From Leifsonia sp. Leaf264 (GTDB lineage: Bacteria > Actinomycetota > Actinomycetes > Actinomycetales > Microbacteriaceae): 64,000 nucleotides of DNA. Positions 17,478-26,175 of this stretch are shown here, piece by piece. The notes below the pieces were generated by a model, which worked only from the letters and a program-made list of their open reading frames with translations, searched no databases and was not told the DNA's origin. The stretch is taken from NCBI RefSeq assembly GCF_001422325.1, contig NZ_LMMR01000004.1, positions 191,752 through 255,751 on the forward strand, read 5' to 3'. Numbering within the stretch: the first letter of the stretch is position 1; the number at the start of each line of letters is the position of its first letter. A program made the position numbers and the translations under genes.

Positions 17478-17491
17478 TCGAATCGATTCGA
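17478..17491. promoter_or_regulatory. 14-base perfect palindrome at the MFS gene promoter (probable operator)
   Basis: TCGAATCGATTCGA is a perfect 14-base palindrome covering the place where the -35 box should be, 9 bases upstream of the -10. This is a usual operator position for a TetR- or MarR-type repressor. No regulator gene is adjacent. Confidence 0.55.
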
Positions 17492-17500
17492 TTCTCGCGC

Positions 17501-17506
17501 TACAGT
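17501..17506 (+). promoter_or_regulatory. -10 box of a leaderless MFS gene
   Basis: TACAGT lies 6 bases before the GTG at 17513. No Shine-Dalgarno sequence is present. Confidence 0.55.
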
Positions 17507-17512
17507 GGACTG

Positions 17513-18790
17513 GTGACCCTCGAAGATGCCGGGCCGACGACTCTGTCGCCGGCCCGTACCCGTTTGGCCCTGCTCGCACTCGCGCTGGGCGGCTTCGGCA
17601 TCGGCTCCACCGAGTTCGTGGCCATGGGCCTTCTTCCCAACCTGGCGAGCGACCTGCTCCCGGGCCTGTACGCCTCCGACTCCGCCGCCGCCAACTCCCA
17701 GGCCGGCCTGCTCATCTCCGCCTACGCGCTCGGCGTCGTGGTCGGGGCGCCCACCATCGCAGCGGCGGCAGCGCGCTGGCCGCGCAAGAAGCTCCTGCTG
17801 GCGCTGCTCACGGCGTTCACCCTCGGCACAGTCGCCTCCGCCGTGCTGCCCTCGTTCCAGCTGGTGCTGCTCGCCCGCTTCGTGGCCGCCCTCCCGCACG
17901 GCGCCTACTTCGGCATAGCGTCGCTCGTGGCCGCGAGCCTCATGGGCCCCGGCAAGCGCGGACGTGGCGTCGCCTTCGTGCTCAGCGGCCTGACCATAGC
18001 CAACGTCATCGGCGTGCCGGCCATCACCTGGATCGGACAGCTCTACGGATGGCGCGTCGCCTACCTCGTGGTCGCCGGCATCTTCGCGCTCACCTTCGTG
18101 GCCGTCGCACTGGCCGTGCCCTGGCAGGCCGGCGACCCGACGGCGACGATGCGGAACGAGCTGAAGGCCTTCACCCGCCTGCAGGTGTGGTTCGCCCTCG
18201 CCATCGGGGCGATCGGCTTCGGCGGCCTGTTCGCCGTCTACAGTTACGTCGCACCGATGGCGACGGAGGTGACCGGGCTTCCGGCAGCCGCCGTGCCGCT
18301 CGTGCTCGTCGTGTTCGGCATCGGCATGACCATCGGCAACATCGTGGGCGGGCGCCTGGCCGACCACAGCGTTCGACGGTCGATGTACCTGTTCTTCGGC
18401 ATCCTCATCGTCGCCCTCGTCGTCATGGGCTTCACGGTGTCGACCGTGGCCGGTCTGCTCGCCGGGGTGTTCTTCGTCGGGGGGACCTCGGCCGCCCTGT
18501 CGCCGATCATCCAGACCCGGCTCATGGACGTCGCGCGCGACAGCCAGTCGATCGCCGCCGCCCTCAACCACTCCGCCCTCAACATCGGCAACGCGCTCGG
18601 AGCCCTGCTCGGCGGCATCGCGATCGGCGCCGGCCTCGGCTACGTCGCCCCGATCTGGATCGGACTCGGCCTCAGTATCGCGGGCCTGCTCCTGGCCGTC
18701 GCGACCTTTGCGATCGACAGGGCACGCCGCACCCGGGGCGTCGAGGTGCCCTATGGCACGGCGGCGATGGCGGCTGTCGGCGAGGCCTGA
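17513..18790 (+). CDS. MFS transporter, DHA1/AraJ-like exporter
   Basis: A 425-residue transporter with twelve predicted helices. Family marks are GFGIGSTEFVAMGLLPNLA in helix 1, the motif-A region ARWPRKKLLLALLTAF between helices 2 and 3, FVAALPHGAYFGIASLVAA in helix 4, and GGRLADHSVRRSMYLFFG, the second motif A between helices 8 and 9. Relatives export drugs such as chloramphenicol or sugars and arabinose-like compounds; the substrate here is not known. The GTG start is set by the leaderless promoter. A palindromic operator suggests induction by a ligand. Confidence 0.88.
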   Translation: MTLEDAGPTTLSPARTRLALLALALGGFGIGSTEFVAMGLLPNLASDLLPGLYASDSAAANSQAGLLISAYALGVVVGAPTIAAAAARWPRKKLLLALLTAFTLGTVASAVLPSFQLVLLARFVAALPHGAYFGIASLVAASLMGPGKRGRGVAFVLSGLTIANVIGVPAITWIGQLYGWRVAYLVVAGIFALTFVAVALAVPWQAGDPTATMRNELKAFTRLQVWFALAIGAIGFGGLFAVYSYVAPMATEVTGLPAAAVPLVLVVFGIGMTIGNIVGGRLADHSVRRSMYLFFGILIVALVVMGFTVSTVAGLLAGVFFVGGTSAALSPIIQTRLMDVARDSQSIAAALNHSALNIGNALGALLGGIAIGAGLGYVAPIWIGLGLSIAGLLLAVATFAIDRARRTRGVEVPYGTAAMAAVGEA

Positions 18791-18815
18791 GACCGCGGCC
18801 GCAGCACATCGCCAG

Positions 18816-18907
18816 CGGCATCCGCTCGGCGACGGCATCCGCTCGGCGAGACGGCATCCGCTCGGCAGAGACGGCATCCGCTCGGCAGAGACGGCATTCC
18901 GCTCGGC
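18816..18907. repeat. five-copy direct repeat (iteron-like), period 17-20 bases
   Basis: Five copies of CGGCATCCGCTCGGC start at 18816, 18833, 18852, 18872 and 18892; the last copy has one inserted T. The spacers are GA, GAGA, AGAGA and AGAGA. The array lies between the MFS stop and a hairpin, in a 220-base gap where no gene is supported. Each unit contains the window-wide heptamer GGCATCC. Confidence 0.85.
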
Positions 18908-18925
18908 TGAGACAGCCCGAAACGA

Positions 18926-18954
18926 CGAGAGCAGGCCGCTGGGGCCTGCTCTCG
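18926..18954. terminator. intergenic terminator hairpin between convergent genes
   Basis: A perfect 12-base-pair stem (18926-18937 with 18943-18954) and a 5-base loop, without a clear U tract. It can serve both the MFS gene and the response regulator gene that ends at 19011. Confidence 0.7.
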
Positions 18955-19010
18955 GTGGTGCGTATGGTCGGGCCGGATGCCGCGGTGACCGCGGAGGAGG
19001 CCCGGGAGGG

Positions 19011-19664
19011 TCAGTCCGTCTGCAGCAGGATGCCGTCGTGGATGGCGCGCTTGCGCAGTGCGACCTTGGTGCCCACGTCGTAGCCGGCCTGGCGGTACTT
19101 CTCGCGGATGCGCTTGAGGTAGCTCTTGGCCGTCTCCTCGGAGATGCCGAGCTGGTACGCGACGGCCTTCACGGGCTCGCCGGCGCCGTAGAGCGCCATG
19201 ACGCGGCGCTCCTGGGCGGAGAGGCGCGGGGCGTCGCCGGCGGCGACGGAGTTGATCGCGAGGTCGAGCTCCTCGGAGATGTACGACTCGCCGACATAGG
19301 CGGCGCGGATGGCCTCGGCGATCATGTTCGCCTCCTCGCTCTTGACGAGGTAGCCGAGAGCTCCGGCGTCGAGGGCCTGGCGCACGACGGCGGGCTCCGA
19401 GTAGGTGCTCATCAGAACCGTGCGCACGCCCGTGGTCTTCAGCGTCGCCAGCTTCAGGGAGATCGGGATGTTGTCCTTGAGGTCGAGGTCGAGCAGTACG
19501 ACGTCGACGGGGAACGACGAGTGGGTGAGGAGCTCGGGCCATGTGGTCACGGCGGCCACCATGTCGATGTCGTCCGCCGCGTTGCGGATCCACTCGGTGA
19601 GTGCTCCCAGTAGCATGCGGTGATCGTCGACGAGCGCCACCCGGATCGGTGCTGTACTGCCCAC
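19011..19664 (-). CDS. LuxR/NarL-type response regulator
   Basis: A 217-residue DNA-binding regulator. The receiver domain (about 1-125) has the acidic pair in VALVDDHRML, the phospho-acceptor in VDVVLLDLDLKD and the switch lysine in GYLVKSEEA. The output HTH (about 150-210) shows LSAQERRVMALYGAGEPVKAVAYQLG and TAKSYLKRIREKYRQAG, as in the NarL class. AGGAGG stands 8 bases before the GTG start. It is the last gene of a minus-strand set with a sensor kinase and a kinase-like membrane protein, separated from the latter by 51 bases. Confidence 0.9.
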   Translation of the reverse strand: MGSTAPIRVALVDDHRMLLGALTEWIRNAADDIDMVAAVTTWPELLTHSSFPVDVVLLDLDLKDNIPISLKLATLKTTGVRTVLMSTYSEPAVVRQALDAGALGYLVKSEEANMIAEAIRAAYVGESYISEELDLAINSVAAGDAPRLSAQERRVMALYGAGEPVKAVAYQLGISEETAKSYLKRIREKYRQAGYDVGTKVALRKRAIHDGILLQTD

Positions 19665-19715
19665 TGTGTCTGCCTCCTCTGGCTCGTCACCCCTCGTGGC
19701 GAATCCGTGACTACC

Positions 19716-20963
19716 TTACGTGTCTGACGCACCGTCGATGGTGCAGTCGATCTCGACACGCAGACTGCCGTCGCGAACCGAGTCGATGTGCGGCCCGACG
19801 ATGCCCATGGCCTCCCACGCCGCGGCATCCACCCGGCGGCGCAGCACGCCCGTGGTCTCGAGCACCAACGGGAAGCGCACGGTGCGGTAGGCACCCAGGC
19901 GGGGCGGATGCGTCGGGCCGAAGATCAGGTGCACCGTGGCGCCCCAGCGGTCTGTGTCGCTGACGAGCAGCCAGAGCACGAGCAGCAGGGCGTCGCGTTG
20001 CGGCGGTGTCAGGACGCCGGCGAGGCTGGACGGATCGTCGATGGTGACGGCCGGTGCGAGGAACTCGCTCTCGGAGACGGCATGGCGCAGCCAGGTCTCC
20101 TTGCGGCCCTCGATGAGGTGCAGTCGCAGCTCCGTCGCCAGCGATGCCGCCCTGGTCGACGCCTCGAGGGGCAGCGGCAACGAGAGGCGGCCGGCCGCGA
20201 CGTCGTCGAAGAGCTCCTCGGCGTCGTCGTCGAGGCGGGTGAGCTCTTCCGATGCGAGCATGCCGACAGTGAGCTGCGGAGCCTGGACCGTGCTCTGCAC
20301 GAGCGCCAGGTCGAGTTCGAGCTGCACCATGCGGCGGTAGGAACGCACGACGGCGACTCCGAGAAGCGCCGGGGCGACGCCGATGGCGATCATCATGAGC
20401 TCCGGGGCGAGGGTGAGCACGTTGGAGCGCTCCTCTGCCGCGGCAGCCAGGAGCAGCGTGATGCCGATGGCCACGTCGGCGATGAGGATCTGCACGGTCT
20501 CCCGGAGCGTCACGATGGCCAGCAGCAGCGCCGGAACGGCGAGGGCGGCCGTGGGGATGATGGAGCCGGAGGGGGCTCCCCAGACGCCGTAGAGGTCGAG
20601 CCCGATGACGGCGACGCCGCCCACCAGGGCCGCCGCGAACAGCCAGTGCGGCATCCGCATGGCCAGGCCGTGCACGATGGCCGCAGTCGATCCGACGATG
20701 ACGACGAGGAGACCCCAAGCGACGACGGAGTAGCTCGGATGCTGCATCCGGGTGATCTGCGCGAGGAAGAGCAGCAGCAGGAACAGCGTGATCAGGCCGG
20801 CGCCGGTGGAGGTGCCGATGGTCAGGTGCCGTCCGCCCAGGGCGTGCTGGTTCGCCCGCGTGGTGCTGACCGTGCGCTCGGGGCGGCGGAAGGAGCGGTT
20901 GCGCCGCGGCAGGTTCTCGCGGCCGACGACGACGCCGAGGGTGTTCTCTTCGACGCTCGACAT
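19716..20963 (-). CDS. membrane protein, kinase-like partner without kinase motifs
   Basis: A 415-residue protein I do not recognise as a named family. Residues 1-45 are cytosolic and basic; about 48-210 hold five or six hydrophobic helices (GLITLFLLLLFLAQI; ALAVPALLLAIVTL; LMMIAIGVAPALLGVAVV). The cytosolic remainder resembles the layout of the neighbouring kinase: a helical stretch after the membrane domain and a segment LTPPQRDALLLVLWLLVSDTD where a kinase would have its ATPase N-box. No H-box, N-box Asn or GxG loops are seen. Its start codon overlaps the kinase stop by one base, so the two are probably made together. Confidence 0.7.
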   Translation of the reverse strand: MSSVEENTLGVVVGRENLPRRNRSFRRPERTVSTTRANQHALGGRHLTIGTSTGAGLITLFLLLLFLAQITRMQHPSYSVVAWGLLVVIVGSTAAIVHGLAMRMPHWLFAAALVGGVAVIGLDLYGVWGAPSGSIIPTAALAVPALLLAIVTLRETVQILIADVAIGITLLLAAAAEERSNVLTLAPELMMIAIGVAPALLGVAVVRSYRRMVQLELDLALVQSTVQAPQLTVGMLASEELTRLDDDAEELFDDVAAGRLSLPLPLEASTRAASLATELRLHLIEGRKETWLRHAVSESEFLAPAVTIDDPSSLAGVLTPPQRDALLLVLWLLVSDTDRWGATVHLIFGPTHPPRLGAYRTVRFPLVLETTGVLRRRVDAAAWEAMGIVGPHIDSVRDGSLRVEIDCTIDGASDT

Positions 20964-22126
20964 CACTTGGGAACCTCCAGGACCACGGTCGTGCCCGATC
21001 CGGGCGAGGAGAACAGGCGCGCGTTCCCGCCGACGTCCTGGAGCCTCGCGACGACGGATTCGGCGAAGCCGAGGCGTTCGGCCGCCACCTGGTCGAGGGC
21101 GAAACCGACACCGGCATCCGTCACCATGGCACGCACCGTCGTCTCGTCGTCGGTGATGGTGACGTCGGCCTCGCTCACCTCGGCGTGCCTGCGCACGTTC
21201 TCGAGGCATTCGCCGAGGGCGCCGAGGAAGGAGTCGAGCACGTTGCTGGGCAGCAGCACCTGGCCGTGGCCGTGCCAGTTGACCTCGAGCCCCATGCGGC
21301 TGAAGCGCTGCTTGACCGACTCGAGCGTCGTGCCGAGGGCGGTCTCCGCCACGGGCTCGAGCGTGTAGACCCCGGAGGTGCGCGGCATCGGCTTGCCGCC
21401 GAGCCGAAGCTGCCTCAGCAGCCTGGCGTCGTCCGCCGCCTGGAGACGCAGGGCGTTCTCGCTCACGCCGACCCCGGAGTGCGCGAGCAGCGTGAGGGTC
21501 GCGAGCACCGTGTCGTGCAGCAGTCGGGCATCCTGTCGGCGCTGCGCCTCGCGCTCGCTGGCCTGACGCTCACTGCGGTGGGCACGTCCGACGCTCGCGA
21601 TGCGGTGCATGACGCGCGGCACGCTGAGACCGAGCCACCAGCCCAGCAGCGTCGCGCTGATCCAGCCCGAGACCACGAAGATCTCGACGTAGGGGAGGGT
21701 GAGATCGAGGCCGACGGATGCCGTGGCCGACAGCCCGACGGTGGCGAGCAGCGCGACGGCGAGCACCGCGACCCGGCGGCCGCTCACGGGCAGCACGATC
21801 GCGGCTGAGGAGATCACGCCGCCGCCGATGATGGCCACGGCGGTCAGGGAGGCCGCGTTGGCACCGACGGTGCTTGTCGTCACGGCGTAGATGGCGCCGA
21901 GCCCCGCGACGACCACGAGCCAGAACCAGCGCAGGCGTCCGGTGACTCCCAGCAGGTAGTGCCCGACGGTGATCACGCCGAGCAGGGAGAGCGCGATGCC
22001 GAGGGCGACGGCATCCGCCGCCCCGGGGATGCAGAGGGTGAGGATCGCGACCGCTGTGCAGATCAGCCCGCTGAGCCGGGCCGTCCTGCGGAGCAGGCGA
22101 TCCCGTTCCTTCAGGATGCGCTGCAT
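20963..22126 (-). CDS. NarL-family sensor histidine kinase
   Basis: A 387-residue inner-membrane kinase. Residues 12-185 have five or six hydrophobic helices. A dimerisation/H-box segment RQDARLLHDTVLATLTLLAH contains the phospho-accepting His near residue 220. The HATPase domain follows with LECLENVRRHAEVSEADVTI-like N-box (ECLENVRRHAEV), VTDAGVGF and GSGTTVVLEVPK. The ATG at 22126 has GGCAGG upstream; a GTG at 22165 would add 13 residues. It is the first gene of the kinase / kinase-like / response-regulator operon and starts 42 bases after metX. The signal sensed is unknown. Confidence 0.85.
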   Translation of the reverse strand: MQRILKERDRLLRRTARLSGLICTAVAILTLCIPGAADAVALGIALSLLGVITVGHYLLGVTGRLRWFWLVVVAGLGAIYAVTTSTVGANAASLTAVAIIGGGVISSAAIVLPVSGRRVAVLAVALLATVGLSATASVGLDLTLPYVEIFVVSGWISATLLGWWLGLSVPRVMHRIASVGRAHRSERQASEREAQRRQDARLLHDTVLATLTLLAHSGVGVSENALRLQAADDARLLRQLRLGGKPMPRTSGVYTLEPVAETALGTTLESVKQRFSRMGLEVNWHGHGQVLLPSNVLDSFLGALGECLENVRRHAEVSEADVTITDDETTVRAMVTDAGVGFALDQVAAERLGFAESVVARLQDVGGNARLFSSPGSGTTVVLEVPK

Positions 22127-22168
22127 GACACCTGCCTGGCTGTGGGGGATGGGCGGAACATCCACACC

Positions 22169-23383
22169 CTATCCCCGGGGAACGCTCGCATCCAGAAGGC
22201 GGCGGAGGTGTCGCCCGACGGCGTCCTCCTCGATGAGGAATCCGTCGTGTCCGAACGGCGAGTCGATGATGACGGGCTCGTCGCCGTCGAGAGTGCTGCT
22301 GACGTTCCGGGCGATCACGTGCTGACCATCGAGCGGGAACAGGCGGTCGCTCGAGATGCCGAGCACGAGGGTGAGTGCGCTGATGCGGGAGAGGGCGGAT
22401 GCCGCCCCGCCGCGTGCGCGGCCGACGTCGTGCGAGTTCATGGCGTCGACGAGGGTGATGTAGCTGTTGGCGTCGAAGCGGCGCACGAAGCGGTTGCCGT
22501 GGAAGTCGAGGTAGCTCTCGACGGCGAAGCGGCCGCCGTCGCCGAGAGGCGAGATGCCGCTCTGCCAGCTGCGGGCGAAGCGGTCGTTGAGCTCGGAGGA
22601 ACTGCGGTAGTTGAGCATCGCGAGCCGTCGTGCGAGGGCGAGACCCGTCGCCGGTCCCTCGTCGCCGTCGTAGTAATCGCCGCCGCGGAAGTTCGCGTCC
22701 ATGCGCACGGCCTCGAGCTGCAGCGAGTTGGCGGCGATCTGGTCGGCCGTGAGCGCCGGCGGCACCGCCAGCACGGCGAGGCGCTCAACCCGCTCGGGGT
22801 GGGTGATCGCCCACTCGAGGGCGTGCATGCCGCCCATCGAGCCGCCGACCACGGCGCCCCACCGTTCGATGCCGATGGCGTCGGCGAGGGCCACCTGGGC
22901 GGCGACCTGGTCGCGGATCGTCAGGTACGGGAACCTGGAGCCCCACTCGGTGCCGTCAGGGGCGAGGGAGGCCGGGCCTGTCGAGCCCTGGCAGCCGCCC
23001 AGCAGGTTGGGGGCCACGACGAACCAACGCTCGGTGTCGATGGGCTTCCCCGGCCCGACGACCCCGTTCCACCAGCCGCTCGTGACGTGCCCCGCCGAGG
23101 CGGCTCCGAAGACGTGGCTGTCGCCGGTGAGGGCGTGCAGCACGAGCACGGCGTTGTCGCGCTTCGGGGAGAGGGTGCCCCAGGTCTCGTAGGCCAGGCG
23201 GGCGAACGGCAACGTTCCACCGCGCTCGAGCTCCAGGGTGCCGACCGGTGCGAACTGACGATCGCCCAGGGGATCGCTCTCATGCCAGGCCCCGGTCACC
23301 GGCGGTTTCCCGGCGAGTGCACGAGCCTGGGCCTCGGTGATGAGGCTCGCGGTCTCGAAGTCCGCCGGAGTCTGCCAGTCCAT
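22169..23383 (-). CDS. metX: homoserine O-acetyltransferase
   Basis: Acetylates homoserine with acetyl-CoA, giving O-acetylhomoserine for MetY. The 404-residue alpha/beta-hydrolase fold protein has the oxyanion-hole region LVLHALTGDSHV, NLLGGCQGSTGPASLAPDG, the nucleophile elbow VVGGSMGGMHALEWA, and the catalytic His in DSPFGHDGFLIE. The ATG giving MDWQTPADFETASLI is chosen; it has CAGACT 7 bases upstream, and an upstream in-frame extension has no family match. It follows metY on the same strand after a strong hairpin. Confidence 0.94.
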   Translation of the reverse strand: MDWQTPADFETASLITEAQARALAGKPPVTGAWHESDPLGDRQFAPVGTLELERGGTLPFARLAYETWGTLSPKRDNAVLVLHALTGDSHVFGAASAGHVTSGWWNGVVGPGKPIDTERWFVVAPNLLGGCQGSTGPASLAPDGTEWGSRFPYLTIRDQVAAQVALADAIGIERWGAVVGGSMGGMHALEWAITHPERVERLAVLAVPPALTADQIAANSLQLEAVRMDANFRGGDYYDGDEGPATGLALARRLAMLNYRSSSELNDRFARSWQSGISPLGDGGRFAVESYLDFHGNRFVRRFDANSYITLVDAMNSHDVGRARGGAASALSRISALTLVLGISSDRLFPLDGQHVIARNVSSTLDGDEPVIIDSPFGHDGFLIEEDAVGRHLRRLLDASVPRG

Positions 23384-23441
23384 GCTCTCCAGTCTGCCCC
23401 GTGTGCGTCGGGTCTCCGCGTTTGTTACGGGGTACACGGCA

Positions 23442-23487
23442 CGACGACGGATGCCGCGGACCGGTCGGTCCGCGGCATCCGTCGTCG
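23442..23487 (-). terminator. very stable hairpin between metY and metX
   Basis: A perfect 21-base-pair stem (23442-23462 with 23467-23487) with a 4-base loop, 29 bases past the metY stop. It has no U tract. The arms contain GGATGCC and its complement. It probably terminates or attenuates metY transcripts before metX. Confidence 0.75.
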
Positions 23488-23515
23488 CGTCAGTCGTTCA
23501 GTGCGTCGGGGCCGG

Positions 23516-24850
23516 TCAGCGGTCGGCCGCGATCGAGGCGACGGTCACGCTGCGGGCTGCGGCGAGGCCGGTCTCGAGGTCGGCGATGAGGTCGGCCACG
23601 TTCTCGATGCCCACCGAGAGGCGCACCAGGCCCGGCGTGACGCCGGTGGTGAGCTGCTGCTCGGGGGTGAGCTGCGAGTGCGTGGTCGACGCCGGGTGGA
23701 TGACGAGCGAGCGCACGTCTCCGATGTTGGCGAGGTGGCTGAACAGCTCGAGGTTGTCGACCAGGGCCCGCCCGGCGTCGACGCCGCCCTTGAGCTCGAA
23801 CGAGAGCACGGCGCCGACGCCCTTGGGGGCGTACTTGTTCGCTGCCGCGTACCACGGGCTCGACGGCAGGCCGGAGTAGTTGACCGACGCGATCTCGGGG
23901 TGGTTGTCGAGCCACTCCGCGATCTCCTGGGCGTTCTGCACATGGCGCTCGATACGGAGGGACAGCGTCTCGATGCCCTGGATGAGCTGCCACGCGCTCG
24001 CCGGCGCGATGGCCGAGCCGAGGTCGCGCAGCAGCTGCACGCGCGCCTTGATGATGTAGGCGAGTCCGTCGCCGACGGCCGCCGTGTAGCTGGCCCCGTG
24101 GTACGAGGGGTCGGGCTCGGTGAGGCCGGGGAACTTCTCCACGTTCTTCGACCACTCGAAGGTGCCGCCGTCGACGATGATGCCGCCGATGACGGTGCCG
24201 TGGCCGCCGAGGAACTTGGTGGCCGAGTGCACGATGATGTCGGCGCCGTGCTCGAACGGACGGATGAGGTACGGCGTCGCGATGGTGTTGTCGACGATCA
24301 GCGGGATGCCGGCCTCGTGGGCGACGCCGGAGACCAGCGAGATGTCGAGGATGTTGATCTTCGGGTTTCCGATGGTCTCGGCGAAGAACAGCTTCGTGTT
24401 CGGGCGGACCGCGCGGCGCCACTCCTCGGCGTCATCCTGGTTCTCGACGAAGGTGGTCTCGATGCCGAGGCGGGCCAGCGTGTACTTGAACAGGTTGTAG
24501 GTGCCGCCGTAAATCGAGCTCGACGAGACGATGTGGTCGCCGGCCTGCGCGATGTTGAGAACGGCGAAGGTCTCCGCCGCCTGCCCGGAGGCGACGAGGA
24601 GGGCTCCGGTGCCCCCTTCGAGCGCGGCGAGGCGCTCCTCGACCACGGCCTGCGTCGGGTTCTGGATGCGGGTGTAGATGTTGCCGAACTCGGCGAGCGC
24701 GAAGAGGTTCTTCGCGTGTTCGGCACTGTTGAAGACGTAGGAGGTGGTCTGGTAGATCGGCGTGGCGCGTGCGTTGGTGACGGGGTCGGGTGCTGCTCCC
24801 GCGTGCACCTGCTGCGTCTCGAATGCCCAGCCGGCCTTGTCGTTGCTCAT
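23516..24850 (-). CDS. metY: O-acetylhomoserine / O-acetylserine sulfhydrylase
   Basis: PLP enzyme that joins sulfide to O-acetylhomoserine, making homocysteine for methionine. The 444-residue protein has the Cys/Met-metabolism fold: [40 protein letters not shown], the cofactor aspartate in [13 protein letters not shown], and the PLP lysine in [12 protein letters not shown]. The length and the [17 protein letters not shown] segment fit MetY rather than the shorter cystathionine enzymes. AAGGAGA precedes the ATG. It pairs with metX immediately downstream. Confidence 0.93.
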   Translation of the reverse strand: MSNDKAGWAFETQQVHAGAAPDPVTNARATPIYQTTSYVFNSAEHAKNLFALAEFGNIYTRIQNPTQAVVEERLAALEGGTGALLVASGQAAETFAVLNIAQAGDHIVSSSSIYGGTYNLFKYTLARLGIETTFVENQDDAEEWRRAVRPNTKLFFAETIGNPKINILDISLVSGVAHEAGIPLIVDNTIATPYLIRPFEHGADIIVHSATKFLGGHGTVIGGIIVDGGTFEWSKNVEKFPGLTEPDPSYHGASYTAAVGDGLAYIIKARVQLLRDLGSAIAPASAWQLIQGIETLSLRIERHVQNAQEIAEWLDNHPEIASVNYSGLPSSPWYAAANKYAPKGVGAVLSFELKGGVDAGRALVDNLELFSHLANIGDVRSLVIHPASTTHSQLTPEQQLTTGVTPGLVRLSVGIENVADLIADLETGLAAARSVTVASIAADR

Positions 24851-24894
24851 CGGGTTCTCCTTCGAGGCCGGTGGTCCATCCACCGCTCGTGGCG

Positions 24895-24923
24895 AGCCTA
24901 GGAGCGGCCCGGGTCATGGGCAA
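24895..24923 (-). promoter_or_regulatory. sigma70-like promoter of metY
   Basis: On the minus strand TTGCCC, a 17-base spacer and TAGGCT, giving a leader of about 40 bases before the metY ATG. Confidence 0.6.
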
Positions 24924-24964
24924 CGGACCCTGACACACGCGGTAACCGGATGCACGGCATCCGT

Positions 24965-26095
24965 TCAGGAAGCAGGAGGTCCCGGCGGAGCGACCGGCGG
25001 CGGCAGGTGCAGGGTCTCGGTGGGAGCCGGCGTCGCCGGAGCCTCGCGTCGGAACAGCCACGTGACCCGCGGCTCCACCAGGGGCCTGAACGCGCGACGG
25101 ATGAATCGCTGGGAGAGCAGCAGCGCTATCGCCAGGCAGAGCAGGATCATGCCCGGAAGCACCCACCAGGGCTGCGGGCCGTCGAGCACTCCGCTCTCCC
25201 GCAACGGGTACAGCAGGAACGAGTGCAGCAGGTAGATGTACATGGTCGCTCCGCCGAGAGCCGTGAACCAGGTGGGCCTGCGCGGCAGCAGCATCAGGAA
25301 GGCGATGGCCAGCACCATCGCCAGGATCATGAGGCCGAGACGGATGCCGCCCGCCCACCACTCCGGGTAGCCGATGGCCGGGTACGGTTCGTCGTAGAGC
25401 AGGAAGCGGCGCACCTTGAGGTCGCGGAGCGGCTGTACGAAGACGACCACTGTCACGGCGAGGGCGAGGAACAGGGCGAGCGCACCGGCCCGCCACCGCC
25501 AGATCACGCGGGGCCGCAGCGCCAGCCAGTGGCCGGTGACCTGACGCTGTCGCAGCGCCCAGCCGAAGACGAAGAAGGGCAGCAGCCCGATGGTCCGGGA
25601 CAGCGCGAAGGTCGCGTCGATGGCGGGGAAGTAGCCGGCGAAGACCGAGATGCCCATGGTGATGAGCAGCGGGTAGCGGAGCACGGCGATGTAGGGGAGG
25701 AGCACCCGCCAGAGGGCCAGGGCGATGAGGAACCAGAGGGTCCAGCTGGCTGTCGCGTAGTCGAGCGCGAACGACCCGCCCAACAGCCAGCGGATCGTCG
25801 TCCAGATCGTCTCGAAGATCACGTACGGCACCACGATGTCGGTGATCAGGCGCTTGATCTGCCGGGTGCCGGGCGACGTCGCCTTGGCCATGTATCCGCT
25901 CACGGCCACGAACACCGGCACGTGGAAGGCGTAGATGAAGAGGTAGACCGAGTAGGCGGCATCCGACTCCGCGATCAACGGCAGGATGCCGTGGCCGACG
26001 ACGACGAGGGCTATGGCCAGCCAACGGGCGTTGTCCCAGAGCGGAACGCGGTGCGGCGCGCGCGGCTTCCGGTGCGGGGTCGCAGTCTCGGTCAT
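24965..26095 (-). CDS. membrane acyltransferase (acyltransferase family 3, OafA/fucose-acetylase-like)
   Basis: A 376-residue protein with about ten hydrophobic helices. The N-terminal catalytic helix carries WDNARWLAIALVVVGHGILP, with the His of the acyltransferase-3 family, and FHVPVFVAVSGYMAK is the second conserved block. Such proteins move acetyl groups onto surface sugars or lipids. The tail is Pro/Ala rich. The ATG giving MTETATPHRKPRAPH has AACAAT 6 bases upstream and no ribosome site. Target unknown. Confidence 0.82.
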   Translation of the reverse strand: MTETATPHRKPRAPHRVPLWDNARWLAIALVVVGHGILPLIAESDAAYSVYLFIYAFHVPVFVAVSGYMAKATSPGTRQIKRLITDIVVPYVIFETIWTTIRWLLGGSFALDYATASWTLWFLIALALWRVLLPYIAVLRYPLLITMGISVFAGYFPAIDATFALSRTIGLLPFFVFGWALRQRQVTGHWLALRPRVIWRWRAGALALFLALAVTVVVFVQPLRDLKVRRFLLYDEPYPAIGYPEWWAGGIRLGLMILAMVLAIAFLMLLPRRPTWFTALGGATMYIYLLHSFLLYPLRESGVLDGPQPWWVLPGMILLCLAIALLLSQRFIRRAFRPLVEPRVTWLFRREAPATPAPTETLHLPPPVAPPGPPAS

Positions 26096-26175
26096 CCGTT
26101 CATTGTTGCAGCGTGCGCGAGCGGGCATGGCCTGCGTGGCCGGTGCTGCGCAGCTGTCAGACTATGGAGATGCAG

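Noticed and set aside
18816-18907. CRISPR array as an explanation for the repeats.
   Set aside because: The units are 15 bases with 2-5 base spacers that are alike. CRISPR arrays have longer repeats and unique spacers, and no cas genes are present.
21959-24901. A 980-codon plus-strand frame across metX and metY.
   Set aside because: It is antisense to two confident genes and lacks any motif.
24851-24964. SAM riboswitch upstream of metY.
   Set aside because: The leader is only about 40 bases after the predicted start and shows no SAM-riboswitch core.
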